Source: Pseudoalteromonas sp. EB27 (GTDB lineage: Bacteria > Pseudomonadota > Gammaproteobacteria > Enterobacterales > Alteromonadaceae). From it: 64,000 nt of DNA. Under the pieces are notes generated by a model. The model made no database searches, had not been told where the DNA came from, and saw nothing but the letters and a program-made list of their open reading frames with translations. Below are positions 41,311-51,234 of this stretch, piece after piece; the stretch's first letter is position 1, and every line of letters starts with the position of its first letter. Made by a program: the position numbers and the translations under genes. The stretch lies in contig NZ_MTQD01000009.1 of NCBI RefSeq assembly GCF_001974875.1, positions 150,211-214,210 on the forward strand, in the 5' to 3' direction.

Positions 41311-43044
41311 TTAAATAGCTGATTTTTGCTCTGCTATCCAATCGTTTATTACATCTTCTAGCACTTCCATAGGGAGTGACCCTTGGCCGATTACGGTGTC
41401 GTGAAAGCTGCGTATATCAAACTTAGCACCTAGCTCTTTTTCGGCTTTTGCACGCAGTTCGCGTATTTTTATTTCGCCCATTTTGTAAGAGAGCGCTTGG
41501 CCTGGCCATGAAATATAACGATCTATTTGATCCTCGACCGCGCTTTGTGGCAAAGCAGTGTGATCTGCCAAGTAGTCAATTGCCTTTTGGCGGCTCCAGC
41601 CAAATGCATGAATACCGGTATCAACAACGAGTCTCACGGCACGCCACATCTCGTAACCTAAACGACCAAAGTCGCTGTATGGGTTTTGATAAAAGCCGGC
41701 TTCTTTACCTAAACGTTCGGTGTAAAGTGCCCAGCCTTCGCCAAATGCTGAGTGGCTAAGTGTGCGTCTAAATTCGGGTACATCTAACTCCATTGCAATA
41801 GCGTTTTGTAAATGGTGCCCTGGTATTGCCTCGTGCAGGCTTAGCGCTTCTAAATTATACAAAGGTTGCAATTTAGGTGTTGAGGCTAAAAAGTAAGTGC
41901 CAGGGGAGCGGTTATCAGCAGGTGGCATATAAAACGCGCCGCGACTCGCTGAGCCTTTTATAGTAAAGGTATTACGTGGTAAATGATTAAAATAGGTTGG
42001 TAACTTGCCATACATTTTTTGCGTAATAAAGGCTGTTTTTTCAAGCAAGTCTTGCGCGTCTGTTGCGTAAAATTGCTCGTCGGTTGCTAAAAATTCTAAA
42101 AAATCGCTGTAAGAGCCATCAAAGCCTACTTTATCAATGATGTTTTGCATTTGTGTTTTTATACGTGCCACTTCTTTTAAGCCAAGCTCGTGTATTTGCT
42201 TTGGTGTGGCATTGGTTGTGGTGTAGTAATTAACTGCATATTTGTAATACTCAAGCCCGCCTTTAACGCTTGAAATACCCGGCTCTGCTCTACAGTTAGG
42301 CATGTAATCGTTTTCAAAAAAGTCGTAAAAGTGTTGATAAGCCGGAACTACTTTTGAGCTAATTAAGGCTTTTGCTTTGTTTTGGTACGTTGCCTTTTGC
42401 TCTGCTGTAAATGTATTTGGTATGCGTGTAAAGGGCTCGTATAAGGCGCTGTTTTCAGGTTGCTTAACAATATGAGCGTTAATACTCTGGCTGTAATTTT
42501 CAAATGTTTTGCAGTAGTGCGTGTAACCCTTTTCAATACCTTCTTTCATCAAGTTAATGTTTTCTTGATTAAAGCGAGGGTAGTCGGCAAGGCTTACTAA
42601 AAATGCGTTGTAATCATCAGGCGTTAAAAACGCCATATTAGCCGGTGCTTCGGCAAAGTAAGTATGCCAGCCACTTAAAAAGTTAACTTGAAAATACTTA
42701 TCTTGAAAAAGGTAGCTTTGCTGCTCTGTTTCTCGCTCATATTTAAATAAACGATAGTTCATTAGCTGCTCGCTATTGAGCGTTTTAGGGTCAATACTAG
42801 CTAAGTTTTTTAACACACTGTTGTTGTAAGCTTGGCGCTTAGCAATGGCTTGCTCGGTCCAATGTGGCAATGTACCACTGGGTTTCCAGCCGTCTGGATC
42901 GGTACGAAAGAATATTTTTTCGGCTTTTGCATTTTGCCAATGGTTATCAATAATCGTTTTTAAATCAGTGTTACTGTCGGCTAGGCTTGGTAGTGGTGCA
43001 ACAGCTAAACAAATAGCTAAAATACTTTTTTTAAACATAGTCAT
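41311..43044 (-). CDS. DUF885 family secreted metallopeptidase-like protein
   Basis: The product has 577 residues. Signal peptide MTMFKKSILAICLAVAPLPS, then LAD. The catalytic signature LSLHEAIPGHHLQNAIAMEL (~395-414) is the DUF885 form of a HExxH-like zinc site, followed by FGEGWALYTERLGKE, which supplies the third-ligand region. Members are thought to be periplasmic or secreted metallopeptidases or carboxypeptidases of unknown substrate. Two ATG codons compete (43044, 43038); the first is given because the signal peptide reads well from either. Monocistronic, with a hairpin behind. Confidence 0.85.
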   Translation of the reverse strand: MTMFKKSILAICLAVAPLPSLADSNTDLKTIIDNHWQNAKAEKIFFRTDPDGWKPSGTLPHWTEQAIAKRQAYNNSVLKNLASIDPKTLNSEQLMNYRLFKYERETEQQSYLFQDKYFQVNFLSGWHTYFAEAPANMAFLTPDDYNAFLVSLADYPRFNQENINLMKEGIEKGYTHYCKTFENYSQSINAHIVKQPENSALYEPFTRIPNTFTAEQKATYQNKAKALISSKVVPAYQHFYDFFENDYMPNCRAEPGISSVKGGLEYYKYAVNYYTTTNATPKQIHELGLKEVARIKTQMQNIIDKVGFDGSYSDFLEFLATDEQFYATDAQDLLEKTAFITQKMYGKLPTYFNHLPRNTFTIKGSASRGAFYMPPADNRSPGTYFLASTPKLQPLYNLEALSLHEAIPGHHLQNAIAMELDVPEFRRTLSHSAFGEGWALYTERLGKEAGFYQNPYSDFGRLGYEMWRAVRLVVDTGIHAFGWSRQKAIDYLADHTALPQSAVEDQIDRYISWPGQALSYKMGEIKIRELRAKAEKELGAKFDIRSFHDTVIGQGSLPMEVLEDVINDWIAEQKSAI

Positions 43045-43257
43045 CCGTTATTGGCGAGTTAATTGTTATTTGTCGCGCTTTTTTGTTTTTAATTTGTACT
43101 TAATATAGTACCAAGTTAACTTTATTAATGCGCTTAATTTTATAATCTGTATCAATTGGTTTTACTTTTTGATTGAACAAATTTCACCGCTGAAGTGAGT
43201 GGGGCACTAGTTTATTGTTTTACCAGCGTTTAGAATGATTAAAACTAATTATAAAAA

Positions 43258-43854
43258 ATGACCGTCATGTTTAATAAAGTAATAACGCTGATTGATGAAG
43301 CGAATAACCAAGACCCGAATACTGAGCAGCACAATGGAGAAAGTTTTCCAAAAGAGTATTTATACTCACAGCGTATGAGCGAAATGCTAACTCGCTTTAA
43401 ACCTGATGCCGATGAACTCATGCAAATTGCAGTGCGTGCACAGCATATTCAGCGTTGGAAGTCGCCACGTAGCGATTTTGAAATGAACAAACAGGGTTAT
43501 CATCAATGGCGCAGTGCCCTTTATATTTTTCATGCGTCACTAGTCGTTGAATTAATGAAACAAGCTGGGTTTAGCGATACAGACCAAAACCGTGTTTATA
43601 ACGCTGTTGCTAAAAAAGATATTAAGCGCAATCTAGACAGCCAATTAGTAGAAGATGTAGCAAGTTTGGTGTTTATTGAGCATTACATGCTTGGGTTTGC
43701 CAATGCAAAACCAGATTATAATGAAGAAAAATGGATTGGTATTATTCGCCGTACATGGCAAAAAATGTCTGATGACGCGCATGAGTTTGTACTTACAGGT
43801 AATATTACATTACCGGCGCCGCTTGTTGGGCTAATTCACAAAGCACTTGAATAA
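43258..43854 (+). CDS. DUF4202 family protein
   Basis: The product has 198 residues, cytosolic and predicted mostly helical. Features are IAVRAQHIQRWKSPRSDF with several His and Arg residues, WRSALYIFHASLVVELMKQA and VEDVASLVFIEHYML, the hallmarks of DUF4202. That resembles an HD-domain-like helical bundle, so a metal-dependent hydrolase is possible, but the function is not established. The start is either ATG at 43258 or at 43267. It is 33 bp upstream of the zinc-ribbon gene, in the same direction. Confidence 0.85.
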   Translation: MTVMFNKVITLIDEANNQDPNTEQHNGESFPKEYLYSQRMSEMLTRFKPDADELMQIAVRAQHIQRWKSPRSDFEMNKQGYHQWRSALYIFHASLVVELMKQAGFSDTDQNRVYNAVAKKDIKRNLDSQLVEDVASLVFIEHYMLGFANAKPDYNEEKWIGIIRRTWQKMSDDAHEFVLTGNITLPAPLVGLIHKALE

Positions 43855-43887
43855 ATAATAAAAATATAAAATAAAAAGGAATTTTAA

Positions 43888-44391
43888 ATGTATTGTCCTC
43901 GTAGCGATACGCCACTTGAACCTTTACTTGTTGGCGGGATCACTGTTTACACCTCAGCGCAAGGTGGCGTGTTTTTTGATAACAGCCAAATATTTAAATT
44001 TAGCTCTCCAGAGCTAAAGCATAGCCAAGTATTGCTAAAACATTTGAGTAATTATAGTGAGACTGAATACGATGTATCGCTACGAGTTAATTGCCCAAAG
44101 TGCAAAAACATTGTGATGATGCGCAGGTATTTTTCGCCAGTAAAGGCCGTCGAAATAGACGAATGCCCAGGTTGTGCAGGAATATGGCTTGATAGTGGCG
44201 AGCTGGCAAAAATACACGAAAACCATTTAACACCCCGAGAGCGTAAGCTGTTAGCCCACGAAATGGCAACCAATCATGGTTTTATAACTATTAGGCCGCC
44301 AAAATCAAAGTATTATCCTAAAGCGCCTACAAATTTTCAAGGCACCACAGTTGAACGGCTGGTGCAATTGGCATTACTTAATTTTGAGTAA
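43888..44391 (+). CDS. TFIIB-type zinc-ribbon protein
   Basis: The product has 167 residues. The zinc ribbon is CPKCKNIVMMR (~residue 70), then CPGCAGIWLDSGELAKI (~92), the zf-TFIIB pattern (CxxC ... CPGCxGxWLDxGEL). The N-terminal MYCPRSDTPLEP looks like a half-lost second ribbon. Function unknown; families of this type often assist metalloprotein or membrane-protease assembly. AAAAAGGA is a good ribosome-binding site, and it probably shares the DUF4202 transcript. It ends at a strong terminator. Confidence 0.82.
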   Translation: MYCPRSDTPLEPLLVGGITVYTSAQGGVFFDNSQIFKFSSPELKHSQVLLKHLSNYSETEYDVSLRVNCPKCKNIVMMRRYFSPVKAVEIDECPGCAGIWLDSGELAKIHENHLTPRERKLLAHEMATNHGFITIRPPKSKYYPKAPTNFQGTTVERLVQLALLNFE

Positions 44392-44392
44392 T

Positions 44393-44426
44393 AAAAAACG
44401 GCGTACTAATAAGTACGCCGTTTTTT
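44393..44426. terminator. Strong bidirectional terminator
   Basis: ACGGCGTACT and AGTACGCCGT form a 10-bp stem flanked by A6 and T6, between the convergent zinc-ribbon gene and der. Confidence 0.92.
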
Positions 44427-44449
44427 GTAATAAACTAATTTTTTAAAAT

Positions 44450-45916
44450 TTATTTATTACGGTTTTCTTTAGCAAATGCACGTATTTTACGCTTTTGCGA
44501 CAGTGTTACTTTATTAACACGACCAGCAAATGGGTTTTCACCTTCTCTAAATTCAATTTTGATTGGGGTGCCCATAATTTTAAGCGCTTTACGGTAGTAG
44601 TTCATCAGGTAGCGTTTATAACTATCTGGTAAATCATGAACTTGGTTACCGTGAATTACAATACGTGGTGGGTTATAACCACCGGCATGCGCATATTTAA
44701 GCTTAACACGGCGACCACGAACAAGTGGCGGTTGGTGATCGGCTTGAGCCATGTCCATAATTCGGCGCAGCATTGCTGTACTTATACGTTTAGTTGCCGA
44801 CTCGTAAGCTTCGTCAACAGATTCGAATAAATGACCAACACCTGTACCGTGTAATGCAGATATAAAGTGTAGGCGTGCAAAGTCTATAAAACCTAAACGG
44901 CGATCGAGTTCTGTTTTAATACGGTCTTTAACGTAGTCGTCTAGGCCATCCCATTTGTTCACGGCGATAACCAATGAACGACCAGAGTTAAGCGCAAAAC
45001 CAAGTAAGCTTAAATCTTGATCAGAAATACCATCACGCGCATCTACAACAAGTAAAACCACGTTACAATCTTCGATTGCTTGTAGTGTTTTAATTACTGA
45101 GAACTTTTCAACTACGTCACTGACTTTTTTACGTTTACGAACACCTGCGGTGTCAATTAACACATACTCTTTGTCGTTACGCGTCATTGGAATGTAAATA
45201 GAATCGCGTGTTGTACCTGGCATATCATATACAATTACACGATCTTCACCCAATATGCGGTTTGTAAGTGTTGACTTACCAACGTTAGGGCGACCAATAA
45301 TAGCAAGCTTTACAGGTTTATCTGCAAATGCTTGATGATCGGTATCATCTCCTTCGCCTTCTTCGTAAAGGTCGATTAGTTCTTCGTCATCACCTGTTAC
45401 TTCTTCATCTTGCGCGGCTAGTTCAGCAATAAGCGGCTGAAGTGTTTGCTCAAGTAATAATGTAATACCACGGCCATGTGCAGCTGCAATGTGATGTATT
45501 TCACCTAATGATAATTGGTAAAATTCAGCACAATTTGAATCTGCGTCAATACCATCGGTTTTGTTGGCAACAACAAAACACTTTTTCTCTTGCTTGCGCA
45601 AGTGATTAGCAATGGCTTGGTCAGCTACGGTCATACCTACACGAGCATCTACTAAAAACAGAACAATGTCGGCTTCTTCAATGGCTAGCAGAGATTGATC
45701 TGCCATTTCGATTTCGATGCCTTCTTCTGAGCCATCAATACCGCCCGTGTCTACCACGATAAATTCATAGCCATCGTAACTAGCTTGGCCATATTTTCTA
45801 TCTCGTGTTAAACCTGGAAAATCGGCTACGAGTGCATCACGAGTACGTGTTAAACGGTTAAATAATGTGGACTTGCCCACATTGGGTCGCCCAACTAGAG
45901 CGATCACGGGAAGCAT
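44450..45916 (-). CDS. der: Ribosome-assembly GTPase Der
   Basis: Tandem-domain GTPase essential for 50S ribosome assembly, 488 residues. The first G domain has [15 protein letters not shown] (~8-22) and DTGG, NKTD near 119. A linker of acidic residues (~168-197) follows, then the second G domain with [20 protein letters not shown] (~208) and [16 protein letters not shown]. The C-terminal KH-like domain ([16 protein letters not shown]) binds rRNA. A hairpin separates it from bamB upstream, but it is otherwise the last gene of the block. Confidence 0.98.
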   Translation of the reverse strand: MLPVIALVGRPNVGKSTLFNRLTRTRDALVADFPGLTRDRKYGQASYDGYEFIVVDTGGIDGSEEGIEIEMADQSLLAIEEADIVLFLVDARVGMTVADQAIANHLRKQEKKCFVVANKTDGIDADSNCAEFYQLSLGEIHHIAAAHGRGITLLLEQTLQPLIAELAAQDEEVTGDDEELIDLYEEGEGDDTDHQAFADKPVKLAIIGRPNVGKSTLTNRILGEDRVIVYDMPGTTRDSIYIPMTRNDKEYVLIDTAGVRKRKKVSDVVEKFSVIKTLQAIEDCNVVLLVVDARDGISDQDLSLLGFALNSGRSLVIAVNKWDGLDDYVKDRIKTELDRRLGFIDFARLHFISALHGTGVGHLFESVDEAYESATKRISTAMLRRIMDMAQADHQPPLVRGRRVKLKYAHAGGYNPPRIVIHGNQVHDLPDSYKRYLMNYYRKALKIMGTPIKIEFREGENPFAGRVNKVTLSQKRKIRAFAKENRNK

Positions 45917-45941
45917 AAACTACCTCTTTAAAAAACAACAA

Positions 45942-45964
45942 AAGGCTTCGCAGTGCGAAGCCTT
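45942..45964 (-). terminator. Terminator between bamB and der
   Basis: AAGGCTTCGCA-G-TGCGAAGCCTT stem, with a T-rich run on the minus strand (TTTTGTTGTTTTTT). It could end or attenuate bamB transcription before der. Confidence 0.8.
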
Positions 45965-45990
45965 ACAAAAAACCTTTAAGTGTTAGCTAG

Positions 45991-47169
45991 TTAGTTAGGT
46001 ATTTTTACCATACTAACTTCACCATCACGGGTGTATAAAATTAGCTTATCGTCGGCAACAACTGGCTCAACAAAAAAGCCCGAGCTGTCAAAGTCTTCAC
46101 GAGATACTAGCTCGCCAGTTTCTTTATTTAGCCAATGTAGGTTACCTTCTTGGTCGCCTAAAGCTAAGTGGCTACCTGCAACTGCAGGGCCTGTTAGGTA
46201 CCAACCACGTAGAGCGGGTTGGCTCCAACGTTCAATACCTGAATTTTTATCTAATGCGTAAATAACACCATCGCTATCTACTAAATAAATTGTTTGTGCA
46301 TCCATCGCAATTTCGCGGTAGCTGCTGTACTCACGTTTCCATACAACATTGCCAGAGCGAATATCTACAGCAGCTAAGTTGCCGTTGTAAGCTATAGCGT
46401 AAGCGTATGGACCGCTGATAAGTGGTTGAGTGTCTACGTCAACTAGGCGTTCAAATTCTGATGCGCCTTTAGCAACCGCAATTTCTGCGCTCCATGCTGA
46501 GTAACCACTGTCTGAAATTAATACACTTAGCTTGCCTGTTTCAAGGCCTACTAATACACCACCGTTAGCAACGGTTGGCGAGCTTTGTCCGCGTAATGTT
46601 AGTGGTGGAACTTCTTGTTCAAAGCTCCAACGCTCTTCGCCTGTATCTGGGTGAAGGGCTAACAATTTACCAGAGCCTAAATTTACAAATATTAAGCCAT
46701 CGCCTGCTGTTGGTTTAGACAGTGATTCGCCTGGTACGTTTTTACGCCAAACTTCTTCACCCGTTTCGCGATCTAGGGCAATAATAAAGCCGTGTTCAGA
46801 ACCAATATAAATTTTACCATAGGCTTGCAAAATACCACCTGATAATTTTGCATTACCGTTATCAGCCCAAGGCCAAAACGATAAATCTTGGCGTACATCG
46901 GTTTCCCATTTTGTATCGCCATTATCAAGCGAAAGCGCTTCTACTTGGCCTTCGCGGCTAGCAACATACACAGTATCTTTGTAAACTGCGGGTGTTAAAC
47001 GAGAAAAATAATGCTCTACGCCATCACCTACAGATTCTTGCCAAACAACGTCTGTTTCAAACTGGTTTACAATTTCAGGAAGTACGAGTTCATCTTCATC
47101 ATCACTTGATGAACAACCCATCAATGTTGCCATACATAGGGCAAGGGCTGCTGTTGTAAATTTTTTCAT
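45991..47169 (-). CDS. bamB: Outer-membrane protein assembly lipoprotein BamB
   Basis: Scaffold of the BAM complex, which inserts beta-barrels into the outer membrane. The product has 392 residues with lipobox LMGC (lipidated Cys19). The body is an eight-bladed PQQ-type beta-propeller; blades carry the motif as YALDKNSGIERW, IALDRETGEEVW, LALHPDTGEERW and LNKETGELVS. It is the usual gene between yfgM and der. The start ATG is at 47169, 11 bp after yfgM, so the two are coupled. Confidence 0.97.
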   Translation of the reverse strand: MKKFTTAALALCMATLMGCSSSDDEDELVLPEIVNQFETDVVWQESVGDGVEHYFSRLTPAVYKDTVYVASREGQVEALSLDNGDTKWETDVRQDLSFWPWADNGNAKLSGGILQAYGKIYIGSEHGFIIALDRETGEEVWRKNVPGESLSKPTAGDGLIFVNLGSGKLLALHPDTGEERWSFEQEVPPLTLRGQSSPTVANGGVLVGLETGKLSVLISDSGYSAWSAEIAVAKGASEFERLVDVDTQPLISGPYAYAIAYNGNLAAVDIRSGNVVWKREYSSYREIAMDAQTIYLVDSDGVIYALDKNSGIERWSQPALRGWYLTGPAVAGSHLALGDQEGNLHWLNKETGELVSREDFDSSGFFVEPVVADDKLILYTRDGEVSMVKIPN

Positions 47170-47179
47170 GCCTAAAACC

Positions 47180-47800
47180 TTATGCCGCTGGGCTAGTTAC
47201 TGCTAGGTCATCTAACTTAATTTGTAATAGTGGGTTACTTGTTAATCCACCCGCATCTATTGCTGCTTGGTATGCAGTACGTGCTTGATCTTTATTACCT
47301 TGCTCAGTGTAAATGTCGCCTTTAAGCTCGGCAACGTTTGCATTGAATGCTTCAGGTAATGGTGCATTTAATGTCGTTAATGCATCGTCATATTTAGTTT
47401 GCGCAATTTGAACACGTGCTAAACGTGTAATCGCAATTGCTTTTAATTCTGTATTTGGCGTATTAGACACAACCCAGCTTAGCTTTTCGCTTGCTACGTC
47501 TAATTTTTTCGCTTCTACTGCATCTTTTGCAGCAACGAATGCTGCAAGTGTTGCATAGTTTGTGTCTTTATTTTTGCTAATAAACGCATCAGCTGAAGAT
47601 AATACATCGTCGCTTTCAACAAGCGCTGTATATGAATCTGATGCTTTTTCAGCGGTAGTAATTTGGTTTTGGTTATATGCTTTCCAGCCATATAAGCCAC
47701 CTAAGCCAACAAGTATGCCTAGCGCAAGTGAAATGCCGTTTTCACGGAAAAAGCGTTTAATGGCTTCTGCTTGTTGTTCTTCTGTTGAATAAATATCCAT
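47180..47800 (-). CDS. yfgM: YfgM-family ancillary SecYEG translocon subunit
   Basis: The product has 206 residues. Cytosolic N-terminus rich in E and Q (MDIYSTEEQQAEAIKRFFRE), one membrane helix (ISLALGILVGLGGLYGWKAY, ~24-43), then a periplasmic TPR-like helical domain. In E. coli YfgM, with PpiD, sits at the SecYEG translocon and helps chaperone exported proteins. It lies between hisS and bamB as in other Gammaproteobacteria, with GAGGT upstream of the start. Confidence 0.95.
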   Translation of the reverse strand: MDIYSTEEQQAEAIKRFFRENGISLALGILVGLGGLYGWKAYNQNQITTAEKASDSYTALVESDDVLSSADAFISKNKDTNYATLAAFVAAKDAVEAKKLDVASEKLSWVVSNTPNTELKAIAITRLARVQIAQTKYDDALTTLNAPLPEAFNANVAELKGDIYTEQGNKDQARTAYQAAIDAGGLTSNPLLQIKLDDLAVTSPAA

Positions 47801-47819
47801 TCTTACCTCTAATGTTCGC

Positions 47820-49100
47820 TTAGCCGTTAATAAGCTCAGCTAATAGCGCTTTAGCTTGTTCTAATTCTAATGTGACTTGTTCTTTACGCTCGCGTAAATA
47901 CTTGATGGTCACAACGCCTTTTTCTAATTCATCTTCACCAATAATCACTGCAACAAGTGCATCGCTTTTATCAGCACGTTTTAATTGTTTTTTAAAGTTG
48001 CCGCCGCCCGCATGTACCATAACGCGTAAACCCGGTACGTCTTTACGTAGTTGCGCTGCAATTGCAGGAGCTTGAATGCTTGCTTTGTCGCCCATTGCTG
48101 CTAAATATACATCAGCATTGCGACGAATGTCACCTACACACTCAAGTGCTTGTAGCAATAACACTAAGCGTTCTAGACCCATTGCAAAACCAACTGCTGG
48201 CGTTGCTTTACCACCAAGTTGTTCAACTAAGCCATCGTAACGTCCGCCAGCACATACCGTGCCTTGTGCGCCTAAGCTGTCGGTTACCCATTCAAATACA
48301 GTGCGATTGTAGTAGTCTAAACCACGTACTAACTTTTCATTAACCGTATATGAGACGCCAGCAGCGTCTAAACGTTCACATAAATTTTCAAAATGTTCTT
48401 TTGATTCAGCATCTAAGTTTTCAGACAATTTAGGTGCATCAGTTAAAATTGCTTGTACGTCTGGGTTTTTGCTATCAAGTACGCGTAATGGGTTTGAATA
48501 CATACGACGTTTTGAGTCTTCATCAAGCACATCAATGTGTTGCTCAAGGTAGACTACTAACGCATCACGGTAATCTGCACGCGCTTCGTTAGACCCTAAA
48601 GAATTTAGCTCCAAACGAACGTGTTCAGTAATACCAAAGGCTTCCCATAGTTGCGCTGTTAATAAAATAACTTCTGCGTCTATATCTGCTGTAGCAATAC
48701 CAAATGTTTCTAAACCAAATTGGTGAAACTGACGGTAACGACCTTTTTGCGGACGCTCGTGACGAAACATTGGACCCATGTACCAAAGGCGTTGTTCTTG
48801 ATTATATAGTAAGCCATTTTGGTTGCCAGCACGTACGCATACTGCGGTGCCTTCAGGGCGAAGTGTTAATAAGTCGCCATTGCGATCGGCAAAGGTGTAC
48901 ATTTCTTTTTCTACTATATCGGTAACTTCACCAATAGAGCGTTTAAATAAGTCGGTTGATTCTACAATAGGAAAACGAATTTCTTGATAACCGAACGATG
49001 CTACTGTCTCGCGTAAAATGTTTTCTACTTTCTGCCAAACTTGTGTATCGCCCGGCAGACAATCGTTCATACCGCGAACTGCCTGAATTTGTTTTGCCAC
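47820..49100 (-). CDS. hisS: Histidine-tRNA ligase
   Basis: Charges tRNA-His, 426 residues. Class II core: motif 1 region [10 protein letters not shown] at the start and motif 2 [12 protein letters not shown] (~82-93) with [20 protein letters not shown]. The histidine-binding loop is [15 protein letters not shown], the insertion YCGGRY type appears as [10 protein letters not shown], and motif 3 is [13 protein letters not shown]. The C-terminal anticodon-binding domain ends the protein. It lies behind ispG, from which a hairpin separates it. Confidence 0.98.
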   Translation of the reverse strand: MAKQIQAVRGMNDCLPGDTQVWQKVENILRETVASFGYQEIRFPIVESTDLFKRSIGEVTDIVEKEMYTFADRNGDLLTLRPEGTAVCVRAGNQNGLLYNQEQRLWYMGPMFRHERPQKGRYRQFHQFGLETFGIATADIDAEVILLTAQLWEAFGITEHVRLELNSLGSNEARADYRDALVVYLEQHIDVLDEDSKRRMYSNPLRVLDSKNPDVQAILTDAPKLSENLDAESKEHFENLCERLDAAGVSYTVNEKLVRGLDYYNRTVFEWVTDSLGAQGTVCAGGRYDGLVEQLGGKATPAVGFAMGLERLVLLLQALECVGDIRRNADVYLAAMGDKASIQAPAIAAQLRKDVPGLRVMVHAGGGNFKKQLKRADKSDALVAVIIGEDELEKGVVTIKYLRERKEQVTLELEQAKALLAELING

Positions 49101-49205
49101 TGATAAATCCTAAATGCTGTTTTTTTTTGTGTAATGAAAAATGCTTACACAACAAGAATGCTAAAAATTGACCCGCTATTATAGCGTTCTGATTATAAAG
49201 GTAAA

Positions 49206-49227
49206 CGCCAAACACCGCTGTTTGGCG
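49206..49227 (-). terminator. Hairpin between ispG and hisS
   Basis: CGCCAAACA-CCGC-TGTTTGGCG, with TTTACCTTTATAATC after it on the minus strand. Likely a terminator, or an attenuator for hisS. Confidence 0.7.
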
Positions 49228-49240
49228 CTTTATGCGGTAT

Positions 49241-50359
49241 TTATTCGACTATTTTTATGTCAATCGGTGTTTGGCTCTGCTTTTTCTCTATAAAGTCGCG
49301 TACATAACCCTCGAGTTGTTCAACAATATTGTTGTTATCGATACGCGCTTTTTGGCGTTCGCCATTAATATATAAGCCAGAACGACGATTTGCACCGGCA
49401 AGTCCTATATCACTAACCAGTGCTTCACCTGGGCCATTAACAACACAGCCAATTACCGAAACCGATACCGGTTCAATAATATCCTCTAAACGCTCTTCAA
49501 GTTGGTTCATGGTGCTTACTACATCAAACTCTTGACGTGAGCAGCTAGGGCAAGCAATAAAGTTAATACCGCGAGCTCGAATGCGTAGCGATTTTAAAAT
49601 ATCAAAGCCTACTTTAATTTCTTGAACAGGGTCAGCTGCAAGCGACACTCGCAGTGTATCGCCAATACCTTCGGCAAGTAGCATACCTAAACCTACTGCT
49701 GATTTAACAGAACCTGAGCGCATGCCGCCCGCTTCGGTAATGCCTAAATGCAGTGGTTGGTCTATTTCTTTAGCGAGTAAGCGATACGCGCCTACCGCTA
49801 AAAATACGTCTGATGCTTTTACCGATATTTTAAATTGGTCAAAATCAAGGCGGCGCAATATATCTACATGGCGCATAGCTGATTCTAATAAGGCTTCTGG
49901 TGTTGGTTCGCCGTATTTTTCTTGCAAGTCGCGCTCTAGTGAACCGCCATTTACGCCAATACGAATAGGAATGTTATGCTCGCGAGCAGAATCGACCACG
50001 GCTCTTATACGCTCTTCGCTACCTATATTACCCGGGTTTATACGCAGGCAGTCAACGCCATATTTTGCCACTTTTAAGGCTATACGGTAATCAAAGTGAA
50101 TATCGGCTACTAGCGGAATAGTCACTTGTTCTTTAATACTTTTAAACGCTTCTGCAGCGTCCATAGTCGGTACTGATACACGGACAATGTCGGCACCGGC
50201 ATCTTGTATTGCCTGTATTTGTGCAACAGTTGCATCAACATCCATGGTGTCGGTGTTGGTCATTGATTGCACAGCAATAGGGGCGCCGTCACCAATAGGG
50301 ACGTTACCTACATTGATTCGGGTGGATTTTCTGCGTTTAATTGGAGATTCTGAAAACAT
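49241..50359 (-). CDS. ispG: 4-hydroxy-3-methylbut-2-en-1-yl diphosphate synthase
   Basis: Converts MEcPP to HMBPP in the non-mevalonate isoprenoid pathway, using a 4Fe-4S cluster. The product has 372 residues, a TIM-barrel followed by the reductase-like domain. The cluster cysteines are visible as [10 protein letters not shown] and [28 protein letters not shown] near the N-terminus and [11 protein letters not shown] are family motifs. It lies 5 bp behind rodZ on the same strand, so it shares its transcript. Confidence 0.98.
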   Translation of the reverse strand: MFSESPIKRRKSTRINVGNVPIGDGAPIAVQSMTNTDTMDVDATVAQIQAIQDAGADIVRVSVPTMDAAEAFKSIKEQVTIPLVADIHFDYRIALKVAKYGVDCLRINPGNIGSEERIRAVVDSAREHNIPIRIGVNGGSLERDLQEKYGEPTPEALLESAMRHVDILRRLDFDQFKISVKASDVFLAVGAYRLLAKEIDQPLHLGITEAGGMRSGSVKSAVGLGMLLAEGIGDTLRVSLAADPVQEIKVGFDILKSLRIRARGINFIACPSCSRQEFDVVSTMNQLEERLEDIIEPVSVSVIGCVVNGPGEALVSDIGLAGANRRSGLYINGERQKARIDNNNIVEQLEGYVRDFIEKKQSQTPIDIKIVE

Positions 50360-50364
50360 AGCGA

Positions 50365-51234
50365 CTACTCTGCTAGTGGTAATGTAAATTTGGCTAAACG
50401 GTTTTTAGGAAATGCAGAAACATCTACAGGTTCGCCGTTTAAAGTAATGTCTACAGCGTCATGCTTACCAAGCACAACTGAAAAAGGAGGCGTTCCGCTT
50501 ACGGTCATAATGTAGCCTGCTTTTTTAACGCCGAATGCTATTTTTTCGCCTTCGCCGTCGTAAATTTCAACCCAGCTTTCGCCGTTAAAGTTCATAACAA
50601 TTGTACTGCTAGCATCTTCTTGGCTTGCGTTGTTAGAGGCAATAGGGGCCGTTTCTGTAACTGCTTCTGGGCTTGTTGATGTTTCACTAGAGGTACTTTG
50701 TGATTCTAATAATGATTCATCGTCAATTTCGGCTTGTTGCTGTTGCTCTGAAATACTGGGTTGAGCGGCTTGGCGCTCGCTCATTTTTGAGTTGGCAACG
50801 TTTATGTTACTCGTTTGCTCTTCAATGGGGGTGGCGTTTTGCCAAAACCATAAAGCAGATGAGCCAATAACAATCGCTAAAATTAAATAGCTGAAAAACA
50901 TTAAACGGCTGTCATTAGCTTCTTTTTCTGTTCGACGCGAAAAGCTCTGCATATTAGCGGGCTTTGTTGGCTCCGGTGGTGCTGGCATCATCGCTAATAT
51001 AGGTGTGCTATCTACTTTTAATTCTCGGCAGTAGTTTTTTATATAGCCTTTAACAAAAGTTATTGGGCCTAGTAATGTAAATTCATCATTCTCAAGGCGT
51101 TTAATTTGCAGCTCAGACAACTTTAACGGTGCAGCGATAGTCGCTATGCTAACGTTTGCTTGTTCTCTGTGATTTTTTAATATTTGGCCTACAGTTGGCT
51201 GTTCGCTCTGTGTTTGCGTATTTTCTTCATTCAT
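50365..51234 (-). CDS. rodZ: Cell-shape protein RodZ
   Basis: Links MreB to the elongasome, giving rod shape. The product has 289 residues. N-terminal XRE-like HTH ([20 protein letters not shown]), which binds MreB rather than DNA. A basic juxtamembrane stretch is followed by one membrane helix ([20 protein letters not shown], ~114-133), a long Ser/Gln/Glu-rich linker and a C-terminal DUF4115 domain ending at [16 protein letters not shown] and beyond. Its ATG overlaps the pilW stop by 4 bp, so translation is coupled. Confidence 0.96.
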   Translation of the reverse strand: MNEENTQTQSEQPTVGQILKNHREQANVSIATIAAPLKLSELQIKRLENDEFTLLGPITFVKGYIKNYCRELKVDSTPILAMMPAPPEPTKPANMQSFSRRTEKEANDSRLMFFSYLILAIVIGSSALWFWQNATPIEEQTSNINVANSKMSERQAAQPSISEQQQQAEIDDESLLESQSTSSETSTSPEAVTETAPIASNNASQEDASSTIVMNFNGESWVEIYDGEGEKIAFGVKKAGYIMTVSGTPPFSVVLGKHDAVDITLNGEPVDVSAFPKNRLAKFTLPLAE